NCBI GenBank assembly: GCA_009908855.1
Contig: JAAAOM010000035.1
Location: 1-37,968, forward strand
Direction: 5' to 3'
From: Bacteroidota bacterium
GTDB lineage: Bacteria; Bacteroidota; Bacteroidia; Bacteroidales; JAAAOM01
DNA: 37,968 nucleotides
The notes under the pieces were generated by a model. That model made no database searches and was not told the DNA's origin. It was given only the letters and a program-made list of their open reading frames with translations. The position numbers were made by a program, and so were the translations under genes. Of this stretch, positions 25,157 through 34,013 are shown in pieces. Every line of letters starts with the position of its first letter. The first letter of the stretch is position 1.

Positions 25157-25753
25157 CTGCCCGTTTTCTATCATAAGTACAATGCGATTAAGCAATTCGT
25201 CTTCCCCGCCAGGGTCAAACTCAGCCTTTAAATTGGAACCAAACAATCGTGCCAGTGTCTGCCAAAAGATTGCAGAAAATGTACCCCGCAAATCCTTCAC
25301 TAATTCGTAAGATGTATCCCCGGTTTCGCGGTCAATAAGTTTGATTAGTATCTTGCCCTGTGTGATGGTAAGCCCTTTTAGTTCATCTTCATACTCTTCT
25401 TTTATTTCTTCTTCAATATCCTTGATATAAGCTTTTTGCAATCGTTCCGATTCTATATTTTTTATCGAGTCATTGACCTCTTCCAGCTTTTCACCGGCCA
25501 TCTTAGCATACGGATAAACTTTTTTTACGTTACGGACTAAACGTCTGTATCGCCAGTATTCAAAACGATTATCAAAGGTGGGTTCAGGATATATTTTTAT
25601 TTCGTCGAGGTCATAAACAAAAAATGTGTCTGTATTAATTATCTCGCGTTGCATAAAAGGCATAGTATCCAGCACCATTTTCCTGGTTTGCGCATAATTG
25701 CTTTGTGTCGCAATCAAAAAAGTCAATATGATCAGGTATAGCATTCTTTTCAT
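25151..25753 (-). CDS. DUF4294 protein, secreted or periplasmic
   Basis: A 200-residue DUF4294 protein. The start is set at ATG 25753 because a GAGG sequence lies just upstream; a GTG at 25762 would add three residues. A signal peptide (MLYLIILTFLIATQSNYAQ) is followed by DTFFVYDLDEIKIYP, the basic segment FEYWRYRRLVRNVKKVYPYA that marks the family, a long charged helix (EEVNDSIKNIESERLQ and so on), and TQGKILIKLIDRETGDTSYE and LRGTFSAIFWQTLARLFGSN. The family is restricted to Bacteroidota and has no known function. It stands alone, convergent with the FRG gene. Confidence 0.88.
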   Translation of the reverse strand: MKRMLYLIILTFLIATQSNYAQTRKMVLDTMPFMQREIINTDTFFVYDLDEIKIYPEPTFDNRFEYWRYRRLVRNVKKVYPYAKMAGEKLEEVNDSIKNIESERLQKAYIKDIEEEIKEEYEDELKGLTITQGKILIKLIDRETGDTSYELVKDLRGTFSAIFWQTLARLFGSNLKAEFDPGGEDELLNRIVLMIENGQL

Positions 25754-25944
25754 CTGCCTCACATTTTTCGCCCTTAACTTTGTAGCTTTGGTGATTTTAC
25801 AAATTAGATGCCATAAAATGTAAAGTTAACTATTAACATTTTGTAATACGTATATTTATGCATAGAGTTCAGTTTATATTTTTATAATTTTACGTTTTTA
25901 GTAAGGAAATATTGCAATAACAAAAATTAGAGACAGGAGAGAAA

Positions 25945-26400
25945 ATGAGCTTTTTGGACGATGACCGAAACAGGGAATATAAAAATAAAGACATTACCGT
26001 ATATTGGAAGCCGGCAAAATGCATACACGCAACCACTTGTTATAAAGAGCTAATAGAAGTGTTTAATCCGCGTAAGCGACCGTGGGTAAATATGGATGGG
26101 GCAACAACAGAAAAAATTATTGAAGTTGTAGACCAGTGCCCTACCGCCGCACTCGAATGGAAATATAATAAGGATGTTGATAAGCAAAAGGGCAATCAAA
26201 CATTAAAAACCGAGAAAGTAGCCGAGGTTAAAGTGATGGCTGATGGTCCGCTGGTGGTGCGGGGTAATTTCAGGCTCGAAGACCATGAGGGTAATGAGAT
26301 TAAAAAAATGAGGATTGTTAGTATATGTCGTTGCGGTCAGTCGGGTGATATGCCTTTTTGCGATGGTACACACCGCAAAGTTGGATTTGAAGGTAAATAA
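25945..26400 (+). CDS. Fer4_19-CDGSH iron-sulfur protein
   Basis: A 151-residue protein with two iron-sulfur modules. Residues 15-75 form a divergent mono-cluster ferredoxin domain (Fer4_19 type) with C26, C32 and C65 in KCIHATTCYKE and DQCPTAALEW. Residues 90-151 form a CDGSH domain with C128, C130, C139 and H143 in CRCGQSGDMPFCDGTH, the three-Cys, one-His [2Fe-2S] ligand set of the mitoNEET family. It has no signal peptide or membrane helix. Such proteins are presumed cytosolic electron or cluster carriers. A rare good ribosome-binding site (AGGAGAG) precedes the ATG. The next gene, 7 bases on, is a single-domain CDGSH protein. Confidence 0.9.
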   Translation: MSFLDDDRNREYKNKDITVYWKPAKCIHATTCYKELIEVFNPRKRPWVNMDGATTEKIIEVVDQCPTAALEWKYNKDVDKQKGNQTLKTEKVAEVKVMADGPLVVRGNFRLEDHEGNEIKKMRIVSICRCGQSGDMPFCDGTHRKVGFEGK

Positions 26401-26407
26401 TTATTGT

Positions 26408-26632
26408 ATGGCAGAAAAAGATATAAAAGAAAATAAGGAACAGGAGGAAGAAAGTACATTACTTACTGTTAGAAAAAACGGGCCGTTGAGAATATCGGGT
26501 AATTTTAAATTGACGGAATCAACCGGTAAAGTTTCTTATCCCGAAGAAATGATTGCTATTTGCCGATGCGGCCATTCGGCTACCATGCCATTTTGCGATG
26601 GGGCACATAAACTGGTTGGTTTTAAAGGTTGA
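26408..26632 (+). CDS. Single-domain CDGSH iron-sulfur protein
   Basis: A 74-residue protein; the true start is ATG 26408, since a longer upstream reading overlaps the preceding gene. After an acidic N-terminus it has a CDGSH domain: LRISGNFKLTESTGKVSYPE, then CRCGHSATMPFCDGAH with C52, C54, C63 and H67 as [2Fe-2S] ligands. It is clearly paralogous to the C-terminal module of the upstream protein (GNF-L, I-I-CRCG, MPFCDG). The two genes lie 7 bases apart and form an operon. The downstream arginine deiminase begins 73 bases later and may be in the same transcript. Confidence 0.9.
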   Translation: MAEKDIKENKEQEEESTLLTVRKNGPLRISGNFKLTESTGKVSYPEEMIAICRCGHSATMPFCDGAHKLVGFKG

Positions 26633-26705
26633 TCATGGTTATTCAATTTCGGTTTTATCCCGATCGTGATTACCTTTATTAATTTCTTTTAACAGACTTC
26701 TGATA

Positions 26706-27956
26706 ATGAATGCAAACATTGGTGTATTTTCAGAAATTGACGAATTAAAAAAGGTTATTGTACATACGCCCGGGCCTGAGATCGAAAGTATAACTCCGGA
26801 AAATGCGCATAAAGCACTATATAGTGATATATTGAATCTTTCCATGGCCAAAAATGAGCATGGGCAGTTGACCACGGTGCTGAAAATGATCGCTCAAACC
26901 TATGAATTCAGGGATTTACTGACTGATTTATGTGGCAGGGAAGAAATTAAGAAGAAATTATTACAGGATATTGTTTTGATTGAAAAGAATCCGTCCCTTT
27001 ATGATCGACTCATGGGTTTGTCAGCCGGAAATTTATCGGCAGCACTCATTGAAGGATTGCCGCTCGAAAAAAGCAGTTTAACCAACTTCCTGAATGAAAA
27101 CCGATTTGCATTGACCCCGCTGAATAATGCTTTTTTTACCAGAGACGCTGCCTTTTGTTTATATAATAGCTTGTTTATTAGCAATATGGCAACTAAGGTG
27201 CGTGCTCGCGAGGCACGGTTACTGGAATATATTTTTATACACCATCCTGAATTTGAGCTGCATAATGAAACCATCCTGCCGAATAATATCCCGAATAATG
27301 GCTCCTTTGAAGGTGGTGATTTTATTGTTTTCAATGAAAATGTATTGTTCGTTGGTATGGGTAAGCGTACATCTTCAGAAGGTATTGACTTTGTGGTGGA
27401 TGCCCTGAAAAAGGAGAAAAGAGAGATTCATATTATTGTGCAGGAATTACCGGATAAGCCCGAATCATTTATTCATCTTGACATGGTTTTTACCCTGCTT
27501 GATCGTGATTTGGCATTGATATACGAACCACTTATTCTGCGCTCCAATAAATATCAAACTTTTAATATGCACTTAAAAGGCAATGGCAATGTTCATATTC
27601 AGTCGGTACCAAACCTTGTTGAGGCTGTTCGCCTGTTGGGTTATGATCTGAAATGGGTTGCTTGTGGCGGCCTGCAATCATTAACCAATCAGGAACGTGA
27701 GCAATGGCACAGCGGGGCGAATTCATTTGCCTGGGCGCCCGGAAAATTCTTCGGTTACAGCCGTAATGTTTATACAGCCGAGGTCCTATCCAAAGAAGGT
27801 TACGAAATAATTCCTGCTATGGATATAATTAAAGGAACAATAAATATATCAGCCTATAAAAAGTGTATGGTTACCTTTGATGGCGCCGAACTTGCCCGTG
27901 GCGGTGGAGGCGCCCGTTGTATGACCCTGCCTGTTAAACGGGTACTTAAGGCATAA
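26706..27956 (+). CDS. arcA: Arginine deiminase
   Basis: A 416-residue arginine deiminase converting arginine to citrulline and ammonia. The catalytic blocks are complete: FTRDAAFC near 142, EGGDFIVF with E202 and D205, H257 in FIHLDMVFT, and the nucleophile C405 in GGGGARCMTLPVKR. The N-terminal ANIGVFSEIDELKKVIVHTP is the normal family start. No arcB (ornithine carbamoyltransferase) or arcC (carbamate kinase) is next to it, so energy conservation by the full arginine deiminase pathway is not evident here; a stand-alone role in nitrogen or citrulline supply is possible. It follows the two CDGSH genes in the same direction, and converges on a decayed gene. Confidence 0.9.
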   Translation: MNANIGVFSEIDELKKVIVHTPGPEIESITPENAHKALYSDILNLSMAKNEHGQLTTVLKMIAQTYEFRDLLTDLCGREEIKKKLLQDIVLIEKNPSLYDRLMGLSAGNLSAALIEGLPLEKSSLTNFLNENRFALTPLNNAFFTRDAAFCLYNSLFISNMATKVRAREARLLEYIFIHHPEFELHNETILPNNIPNNGSFEGGDFIVFNENVLFVGMGKRTSSEGIDFVVDALKKEKREIHIIVQELPDKPESFIHLDMVFTLLDRDLALIYEPLILRSNKYQTFNMHLKGNGNVHIQSVPNLVEAVRLLGYDLKWVACGGLQSLTNQEREQWHSGANSFAWAPGKFFGYSRNVYTAEVLSKEGYEIIPAMDIIKGTINISAYKKCMVTFDGAELARGGGGARCMTLPVKRVLKA

Positions 27957-27968
27957 TGTAGTATTACT

Positions 27969-28376
27969 TTAATTATATATTCCTGTTGTGCAGTTGTGCT
28001 TTATTCTCATAAATTTATTTTTTTCAATCTGTTCAGATTTTGAAACGGTATATGCATCCTTATCATCTGGATATTTATCAGCAATTTTTTATTCAAGGTT
28101 TCGTATTATTTTGCAATTTCATTTATTTTATTTAGATAATCCCTAAACCTAATCTCGTCCCAATCACCACGGTATTTTATATGATCATGCTATACTTATC
28201 CTTTAAGTCTTTGATTTGTATAATCTTTATCACAAGTCAAATGTAATCCAGGGTTTTCCGGATAGTCATTTATTAAGTATACATGTGCTAGTACCTTGCT
28301 TCTAATATTCGTGTAATTTTTGGCAGAATACTTTCAACAAGCTTCTGTATCATTTGTCCAATGAGGTTTGTGGAGT
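27969..28376 (-). pseudogene. Decayed gene, family not recognised
   Basis: On the minus strand a single frame reads as protein across 28376-28093 with four stops: TGA 28334-28336, TAA 28196-28198, TAG 28190-28192 and TAA 28106-28108. Its pieces are LHKPHWTNDTEAC, YTNIRSKVLAHVYLINDYP, ENPGLHLTCDKDYTNQRLK, KYRGDWDEIRFRDYLNKINE. After a frameshift in the T6 run at 28085-28090 it continues KIADKYPDDKDAYTVSKSEQ then IEKNKFMRIKHNCTTGIYN and stops at 27969. The low-bias, charged, well-mixed composition is protein-like and unlike a shadow frame. I do not recognise the family. Stops and frameshift mean it is dead. It lies directly downstream of the giant T9SS gene. Confidence 0.6.
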
Positions 28377-28406
28377 GAATATTTTTTATTCAACTTTTTA
28401 AGTAGC

Positions 28407-31400
28407 CTATTTTTTAGAAACCACTATGATCTGGGCGGCTTTCATGAGGGCCCCGTCCTTTAAAAGGATAAAATAATACCCCGGCATTAGCTCACGCACA
28501 TCAATGACAAAATTGATTGTATTAAATGATTCACGTGCCAAAATCCTCCCCTGGCTATTAATAACTGAGACTTCCTTGGGTGTATTATTGCTTCCGGATT
28601 TGAAGAATACATATTCTGAAGCCGGATTGGGATACACTTGTAAAGAGTTTTCATAAACCAATTGTTCGATATTAGTTTTATTAAACACAAAAATATCTGA
28701 AGTATCCGAAGCACAAGCATGGTTCCACACCACCGCCCTGTAATTGCCCGATCCCTCAGGAAGGATCATGTTTACAGAATCTTCCAAAAGCATTTGATCC
28801 CTGAACCATTGATAATATGTTCCTGACGTAGTTACTTTCAAACTATCCCTTCCATCCAATGTAATTTCAGGGGTGGAGGGTTTTTCATATGCATTTATCT
28901 TTGTAGAATCCATGCTTGTACATCCATAAATATCTGTTACAATAACCCGCATATATGCTGATTCGGGATATATTTGCTTTGTAACTTCCACACTGTCATA
29001 ACGTGGGTTGGCATAAATCGCTTCGGTCCAGTCCGAATCTCCAGCCATAAAATGCTGCCAGTAATATGCATTGGCGGTGTCATGATACAAATTTTCCAGG
29101 TGTAAATCAATATATGCACACGTATCAACCTGTTCACGCAGAACAGCACGTGGTTTTGTAAACACAACTTTTATCGAATCCTCGTACGTTTCACTATTCA
29201 ATCCTACCTCACATTTGTACCATGCTGTATCTGTTCCTGCCCGTTCCAAGGTAATAGCGTAATACCGTTCATTGCTACTGCCAGGCATCCACTGATACGA
29301 ATCGTAATACCCCCCGGCATCCAACCATGCCGTATCATAAGTACAAGCGACCACCTGATCGCCCAACTTATAAACAGGATTTAAAAATTCATCGGCTCCG
29401 ATATCGGGATTTGCTGTATCTCTTGCTTCACCATCAATATCAAAATCAAGGCCATTTATTAATAAAGCGGAACTGTTTAACAGTGGATGGCTTATATGAA
29501 GATTGGTATCAGACACGAAACGTGGATCGGTATAAAAAGAATGCTGGTCGTTGCCGCTTTCATTTTTCCAAGATGCAAAATCCTCCTGATTTGTGCCATT
29601 ATATCTGGAAAAATATCCCGTATTCCCATAAAAACAATTGTAATCAGAAGTAAACAGCTTGTTGGATCCATCGTGATTCGTTTCCAGGAACTGTCCTTCC
29701 GTCTTATTATATAACACATTATTCCAAACAGACACATCGTGTTCAGTTCCTCGCACATAAATGACATCTACATTGCGATCATTTCTGGAATCCACACGAA
29801 TCGTATTGTAAACAATTTTGGCACTGGAGTTATTGACATCAAAAACGTATCCATGATCATACGAGTAAAGCAAAGAGGCCATATTGTTCGATATAGTTGC
29901 ATGACTGGAATGTCTTAAATTCAATAATGTAATACCATTGAAATCACTGCTATTCATAAAATGATTGGCATTCATCACAAAATAATCACATTCACTCACC
30001 CTCATAAATAGGAAAGATTGGTAGTCTGTGGCTCGTGTGGTAAAATAATTCTTGTTTACTCTAAAGGAATCTATATTTGTTACATATATGCTTCTGGCAT
30101 ATTGATCCAAAAAACGGTTTCCTTGCAAAAAGGTTGACACACCTGCATCATCATCAGAATTATAATACGCGAATGAACCATTTAGAAACAAATTATTGAT
30201 AATCCAATTTCCGGTATCCCGCTTGCCTGCAGCCGATCCTGTTGAATAGATCAAAGCCCCGCTCAGATTAAAGCCATCTTCTCGATGTCCCTCTATAACA
30301 TTGCCGGAAATAACGTTGTGATTTACATTGCCTTCCATTACAATAGCCTGCATGTAAATACTATCTTGCGGTTTAATGGTTAAACCATGAACAATCACAT
30401 GGTCAATATTGTCAAGCTTGATGACATAATTATCGGCATGGCTTTCGGCATCCCAGGTTAAAGTAACAGAAGTGCTGTCTCCATTTGCCGGATAAAATGC
30501 TATTTTCGCAGCACTTGCAGAAGGATTTCTGAAAATGCTATCAGAAAGAACGAGCTGTTCTACATAGGTGCCGGGCATGACAAAGAACTGTACCATACTA
30601 TCAACACCACAAAACATCATTTGTTTTTTTGCCTCTTGAAATGATCTAAAATCTCCACTTCCGCCCTGGTCAATTACATACGAACCTTTCATTCCTTCCG
30701 TGCAACCATCAAATTCATCGGCTCCAATATCGGGTTGCAGTGTGTCGCGTAAATCACCATCAATATCTGTGGCTACCATGCTTACCGTATCACCTTTATT
30801 GCTTACCACAATATGCCCGGTATGTAATCCATCATTTTCAAAATAAACCTTAAGTGTGTCTGAATGCAAATCCTGGCCATAATTGTTTTGCCAATCAGCA
30901 AAGGATTTATTGTTATAAAAATTATTATTATAATAATAACTGTTATAATCCATTTCTGATGTATAGCGGTCTAAATTAAATATATCACCATAACCACTTG
31001 TATTCTCCAGAATGTTATTCTTTATAAACAATTCATCGGAATAAATACTGATAACGTATGAGGAAGCGGTTCGGATCGTGTTATAATAAATGAAGGTATT
31101 GCGAGCGCTCCCAATCATTATATAGGCATTACTTCCTGTGGATTTACAGTAATTATTTGCAATCAGGTTCGGATTATTCAAATCCGTATCACATGTTCCA
31201 ATAAACAGGAAGTAACTACCGGTAAATATTTGATTTCGCGTGATGTTAAAGCCGGGGCTATAAATAACAGAAATACCCTTTCTTGATTCAATAACATTCC
31301 GGTTGATGTTCAATTCATAAATTTCATTATCAACATTGATGGCGTACTTTTTTTGATTTTTAAAATGGTTGTTTGATATCCGGACATCCTGCCCGTTTGT

Positions 31401-33638
31401 ATTAAAATACAGTCCATTATCTCCTTGCTTGAACAGGTTATTTTCAATGCAAATATGTTGGCAAGAATCTGTGATTTCAGCCAGGTTCTGCAAATTGGTA
31501 TCTGAAGCAAACCGGTTATTTCTGATATATACGCTGTCACATGCACTGATAAGAAAAGGCACCCCACTGGAATCATTTCTAAAGGTTAAGTTTTCAATGA
31601 CCACATGGTTTGTTTTCTCCAGTTTAAAAGTATGTCTGTTATCTGATGAGCGGATAATAACATCAGAAGAATCGCCCGTGGCCGCCCGAATGGTTATCCG
31701 ATTTTCATCTGACAAACCCGGGATTTGAAGATTATATAATGTCATTTGTTCATTATACTCACCGGGCTGTAGTGCAAGGACAACAGGCCCGTTGATTCCA
31801 CAATGGCTGAGTATTTTTGTGGCTTCGCTTAATGTTTGAAAATGTCCCGGTATATCATACGTTCCTGATAAGGGACCACTGCAAAGGATCAACTCCCTTG
31901 ACAGGGTATCATTAACAGGATTCAAATCAGCTACTCCATTGGGGGATTTGCTCCAAATTTTTATATCATTGATGCCTTCATCAAAATTAAATGCATTTAA
32001 CGATAAAGAATCTTGTTGAAAAAATTGCATACTGCCACTCCAAGTCACTTCACTTTGGAGCTGATCATTAACCGAATAGGTTATATCTGCAGAGTTCAAC
32101 ACATCACTTCCCAAATTGGCCAGGGCCACCTTTATCTGGTAATTGCCATAGGCTTGCCCGTTTTCCGGGGCCAATAATTCAGAAACAGCCATATCAACCG
32201 CTTTGTCTGGTGAGAAACGCAGTTTTATTACCGGTTTACGAAGATTAAGATTTCCTGATGTTGGAAAACCGGAATAACTTTCTCCATGTTTTGCCATGTA
32301 TTCCGGCGAAGTACTTAAACAACGAACATAGTAATCATTCATGGTTGTTCCATTCCGGTTTTCATACTGTATCAATAGCTGGTCGCTCCCATTGTAATAA
32401 AAAGCAGAATCAAGCTCAATAACAGTCCATTGATCTTTCGTCCACTGAATATCTCCTGAAAAAACAAGATGGGCAGTATCTACCTTTTCATAGTCTTTCT
32501 GATCAAAAGATAATTGGTTGGTATGTTTCATGTAAATCGTCTGGTGCTGTGCCAAATAATTACTCCCTTCGTTGTAATATGCCAGGTGTGTTATTTTGCC
32601 GGACTTTCCAATCTCCGAAGCAGTGTAAAGAGCTGATGACCAACCATAATCTCTTCTGTTAAGCGGCACAGAACTCATTGTTGAGGTATAATCTCCGGAG
32701 ACTATTTCATAAAAACATGATAATGAAAATGTCATGGTATCATTGGCCGGGGTTTCATCTGCAAGGCCATTGGGCTGGTCTGTCCATACTTTGATCTGGT
32801 GGATTCCTTCTGATAAATTCAGCTGAGCTATTTCGATGGTATCATGTTGTTGATAGAGCAAGGTGTCGTTCCAATTAAAGGTTGTTTGTTCCACTCCATC
32901 AATTGACCAATGTATCTGTGCCTGGTAAATGGAATCAGGCGCATAATTTGTAAGCACCACCTCAAAAGGATATTCTATTTGCGGATACATTACCTTTGCC
33001 GGCTGTATCCATTCGGCAATCCCGATATCCGTAACATCTTCAAAAGTAATCTGAATGTTTGGTAAAAACGTATGTAAAGTTCCGCTTGATTCCGGGAAAG
33101 CTGCGTCGGAGGCGTTTTTTCTCACCACGTTGGCACCAAAATCTGCCATGCCCTCAAAGGTCATCAATTTTCCATAGGCATTCCCGTCCTTATTGAACCA
33201 GAGCAGGTTCAGATTTTGCCCGGTGTAGTCAAAAGGCTGATCAAAGGTGATTTCCGACCATTGATAGTTGTCCCAAATCACACTTCCGCGGTAAACGCGT
33301 GTGAAAGAATTGGTATCGGGATAATTAGCATTAGAGAAAACATTATTTGAAGTTGTTTTAAGATAAACAGACTGATGAGATGCAGTGAAACCTGAACCGG
33401 GTCCATAGCCGCCTACTTCCGGCTGAAAAGCGATTTTGGTAATGCGGCCTGTGATGTTTTCTAAAACCTCATCGGTATAAATGATTTCTGACCAATTGTA
33501 ATTGGAATCATTATCAAAAGGAGCCAGAATAAAAGGGCCGGAATTTGTTTTATTAAAGGTATGGACATATTGTGCTAAGACATCCATAAGGAGCATTCCC
33601 ATCAATTGAAAAGCCACTAATAATATAATCTTTCTCAT
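28407..33638 (-). CDS. Giant modular beta-helix exoprotein with T9SS sorting domain
   Basis: A protein of 1,743 residues. The ATG at 33638 (MRKIILLVAFQ) is preferred over a TTG 21 bases upstream, because the TATATTTG box at 33667-33674 lies too close to the latter. A signal peptide is followed by two repeats of a jelly-roll-like module plus a CARDB-like module (about 25-315 and 316-595; compare the two NGLADETPAND and NGVADLNPVND ends). Two right-handed beta-helix regions follow (about 590-970 and 985-1415). Each starts with a GxY-I/F...Q...A segment and closes with PDIGADEF. An Ig-like stretch (about 1430-1640) and a T9SS type A sorting domain (from 1664, VYPNPASEYVFFKSGS) complete it. It is predicted to be exported through the outer membrane and anchored or released. 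Ligand unknown. Confidence 0.88.
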   Translation of the reverse strand: MRKIILLVAFQLMGMLLMDVLAQYVHTFNKTNSGPFILAPFDNDSNYNWSEIIYTDEVLENITGRITKIAFQPEVGGYGPGSGFTASHQSVYLKTTSNNVFSNANYPDTNSFTRVYRGSVIWDNYQWSEITFDQPFDYTGQNLNLLWFNKDGNAYGKLMTFEGMADFGANVVRKNASDAAFPESSGTLHTFLPNIQITFEDVTDIGIAEWIQPAKVMYPQIEYPFEVVLTNYAPDSIYQAQIHWSIDGVEQTTFNWNDTLLYQQHDTIEIAQLNLSEGIHQIKVWTDQPNGLADETPANDTMTFSLSCFYEIVSGDYTSTMSSVPLNRRDYGWSSALYTASEIGKSGKITHLAYYNEGSNYLAQHQTIYMKHTNQLSFDQKDYEKVDTAHLVFSGDIQWTKDQWTVIELDSAFYYNGSDQLLIQYENRNGTTMNDYYVRCLSTSPEYMAKHGESYSGFPTSGNLNLRKPVIKLRFSPDKAVDMAVSELLAPENGQAYGNYQIKVALANLGSDVLNSADITYSVNDQLQSEVTWSGSMQFFQQDSLSLNAFNFDEGINDIKIWSKSPNGVADLNPVNDTLSRELILCSGPLSGTYDIPGHFQTLSEATKILSHCGINGPVVLALQPGEYNEQMTLYNLQIPGLSDENRITIRAATGDSSDVIIRSSDNRHTFKLEKTNHVVIENLTFRNDSSGVPFLISACDSVYIRNNRFASDTNLQNLAEITDSCQHICIENNLFKQGDNGLYFNTNGQDVRISNNHFKNQKKYAINVDNEIYELNINRNVIESRKGISVIYSPGFNITRNQIFTGSYFLFIGTCDTDLNNPNLIANNYCKSTGSNAYIMIGSARNTFIYYNTIRTASSYVISIYSDELFIKNNILENTSGYGDIFNLDRYTSEMDYNSYYYNNNFYNNKSFADWQNNYGQDLHSDTLKVYFENDGLHTGHIVVSNKGDTVSMVATDIDGDLRDTLQPDIGADEFDGCTEGMKGSYVIDQGGSGDFRSFQEAKKQMMFCGVDSMVQFFVMPGTYVEQLVLSDSIFRNPSASAAKIAFYPANGDSTSVTLTWDAESHADNYVIKLDNIDHVIVHGLTIKPQDSIYMQAIVMEGNVNHNVISGNVIEGHREDGFNLSGALIYSTGSAAGKRDTGNWIINNLFLNGSFAYYNSDDDAGVSTFLQGNRFLDQYARSIYVTNIDSFRVNKNYFTTRATDYQSFLFMRVSECDYFVMNANHFMNSSDFNGITLLNLRHSSHATISNNMASLLYSYDHGYVFDVNNSSAKIVYNTIRVDSRNDRNVDVIYVRGTEHDVSVWNNVLYNKTEGQFLETNHDGSNKLFTSDYNCFYGNTGYFSRYNGTNQEDFASWKNESGNDQHSFYTDPRFVSDTNLHISHPLLNSSALLINGLDFDIDGEARDTANPDIGADEFLNPVYKLGDQVVACTYDTAWLDAGGYYDSYQWMPGSSNERYYAITLERAGTDTAWYKCEVGLNSETYEDSIKVVFTKPRAVLREQVDTCAYIDLHLENLYHDTANAYYWQHFMAGDSDWTEAIYANPRYDSVEVTKQIYPESAYMRVIVTDIYGCTSMDSTKINAYEKPSTPEITLDGRDSLKVTTSGTYYQWFRDQMLLEDSVNMILPEGSGNYRAVVWNHACASDTSDIFVFNKTNIEQLVYENSLQVYPNPASEYVFFKSGSNNTPKEVSVINSQGRILARESFNTINFVIDVRELMPGYYFILLKDGALMKAAQIIVVSKK

Positions 33639-33666
33639 TTTAATATTTTTGATAATCAATTAGTTG

Positions 33667-33674
33667 CAAATATA
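33667..33674 (-). promoter_or_regulatory. Putative -7 box for the giant T9SS gene
   Basis: TATATTTG on the minus strand matches TAnnTTTG and lies 29 bases before the ATG at 33638, a normal leader length. No properly spaced -33 element was found. Confidence 0.5.
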
Positions 33675-33808
33675 ACTTGCTATTTTTTGAATCGTTTTAC
33701 AAAATACAAAAAACACGTGAAGAAAAAAAAAGAGGAGAATTCATTTATACCTTATATCCGCAGATAAATAATTTGGATGATAAAAATACAATTTTTAGGT
33801 TTGCAATG

Positions 33809-33863
33809 AGAAATTTTGTGTGATTTTTCACTAATTCCCACCTATATTTCACACTAAATTTCT
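33809..33863. repeat. Strong hairpin in the 3' part of the IS1380 element
   Basis: AGAAATTTTGTGTGA (33809-33823) pairs with TCACACTAAATTTCT (33849-33863), 14 of 15 pairs, loop of 25 bases. It lies between the transposase stop and the left end of the element. It may end transposase transcription or block transcription from the host side. Confidence 0.6.
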
Positions 33864-34013
33864 TTATAATTATTATTTTAATTTGTGTATATGCTTATTC
33901 GCCTCTTTGGAATATGCCTGTTACACACTTGACTTGTAATGCATTGATAATCAATGTTTTAAATCTAATGCAAAGGTGTAATTATCCTGACTGTATATTT
34001 TGGATATGTTATT

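Noticed and set aside
33638-33659. TTG start for the giant T9SS protein
   Set aside because: It lies too near the promoter box, and the ATG seven codons later begins a normal signal peptide.
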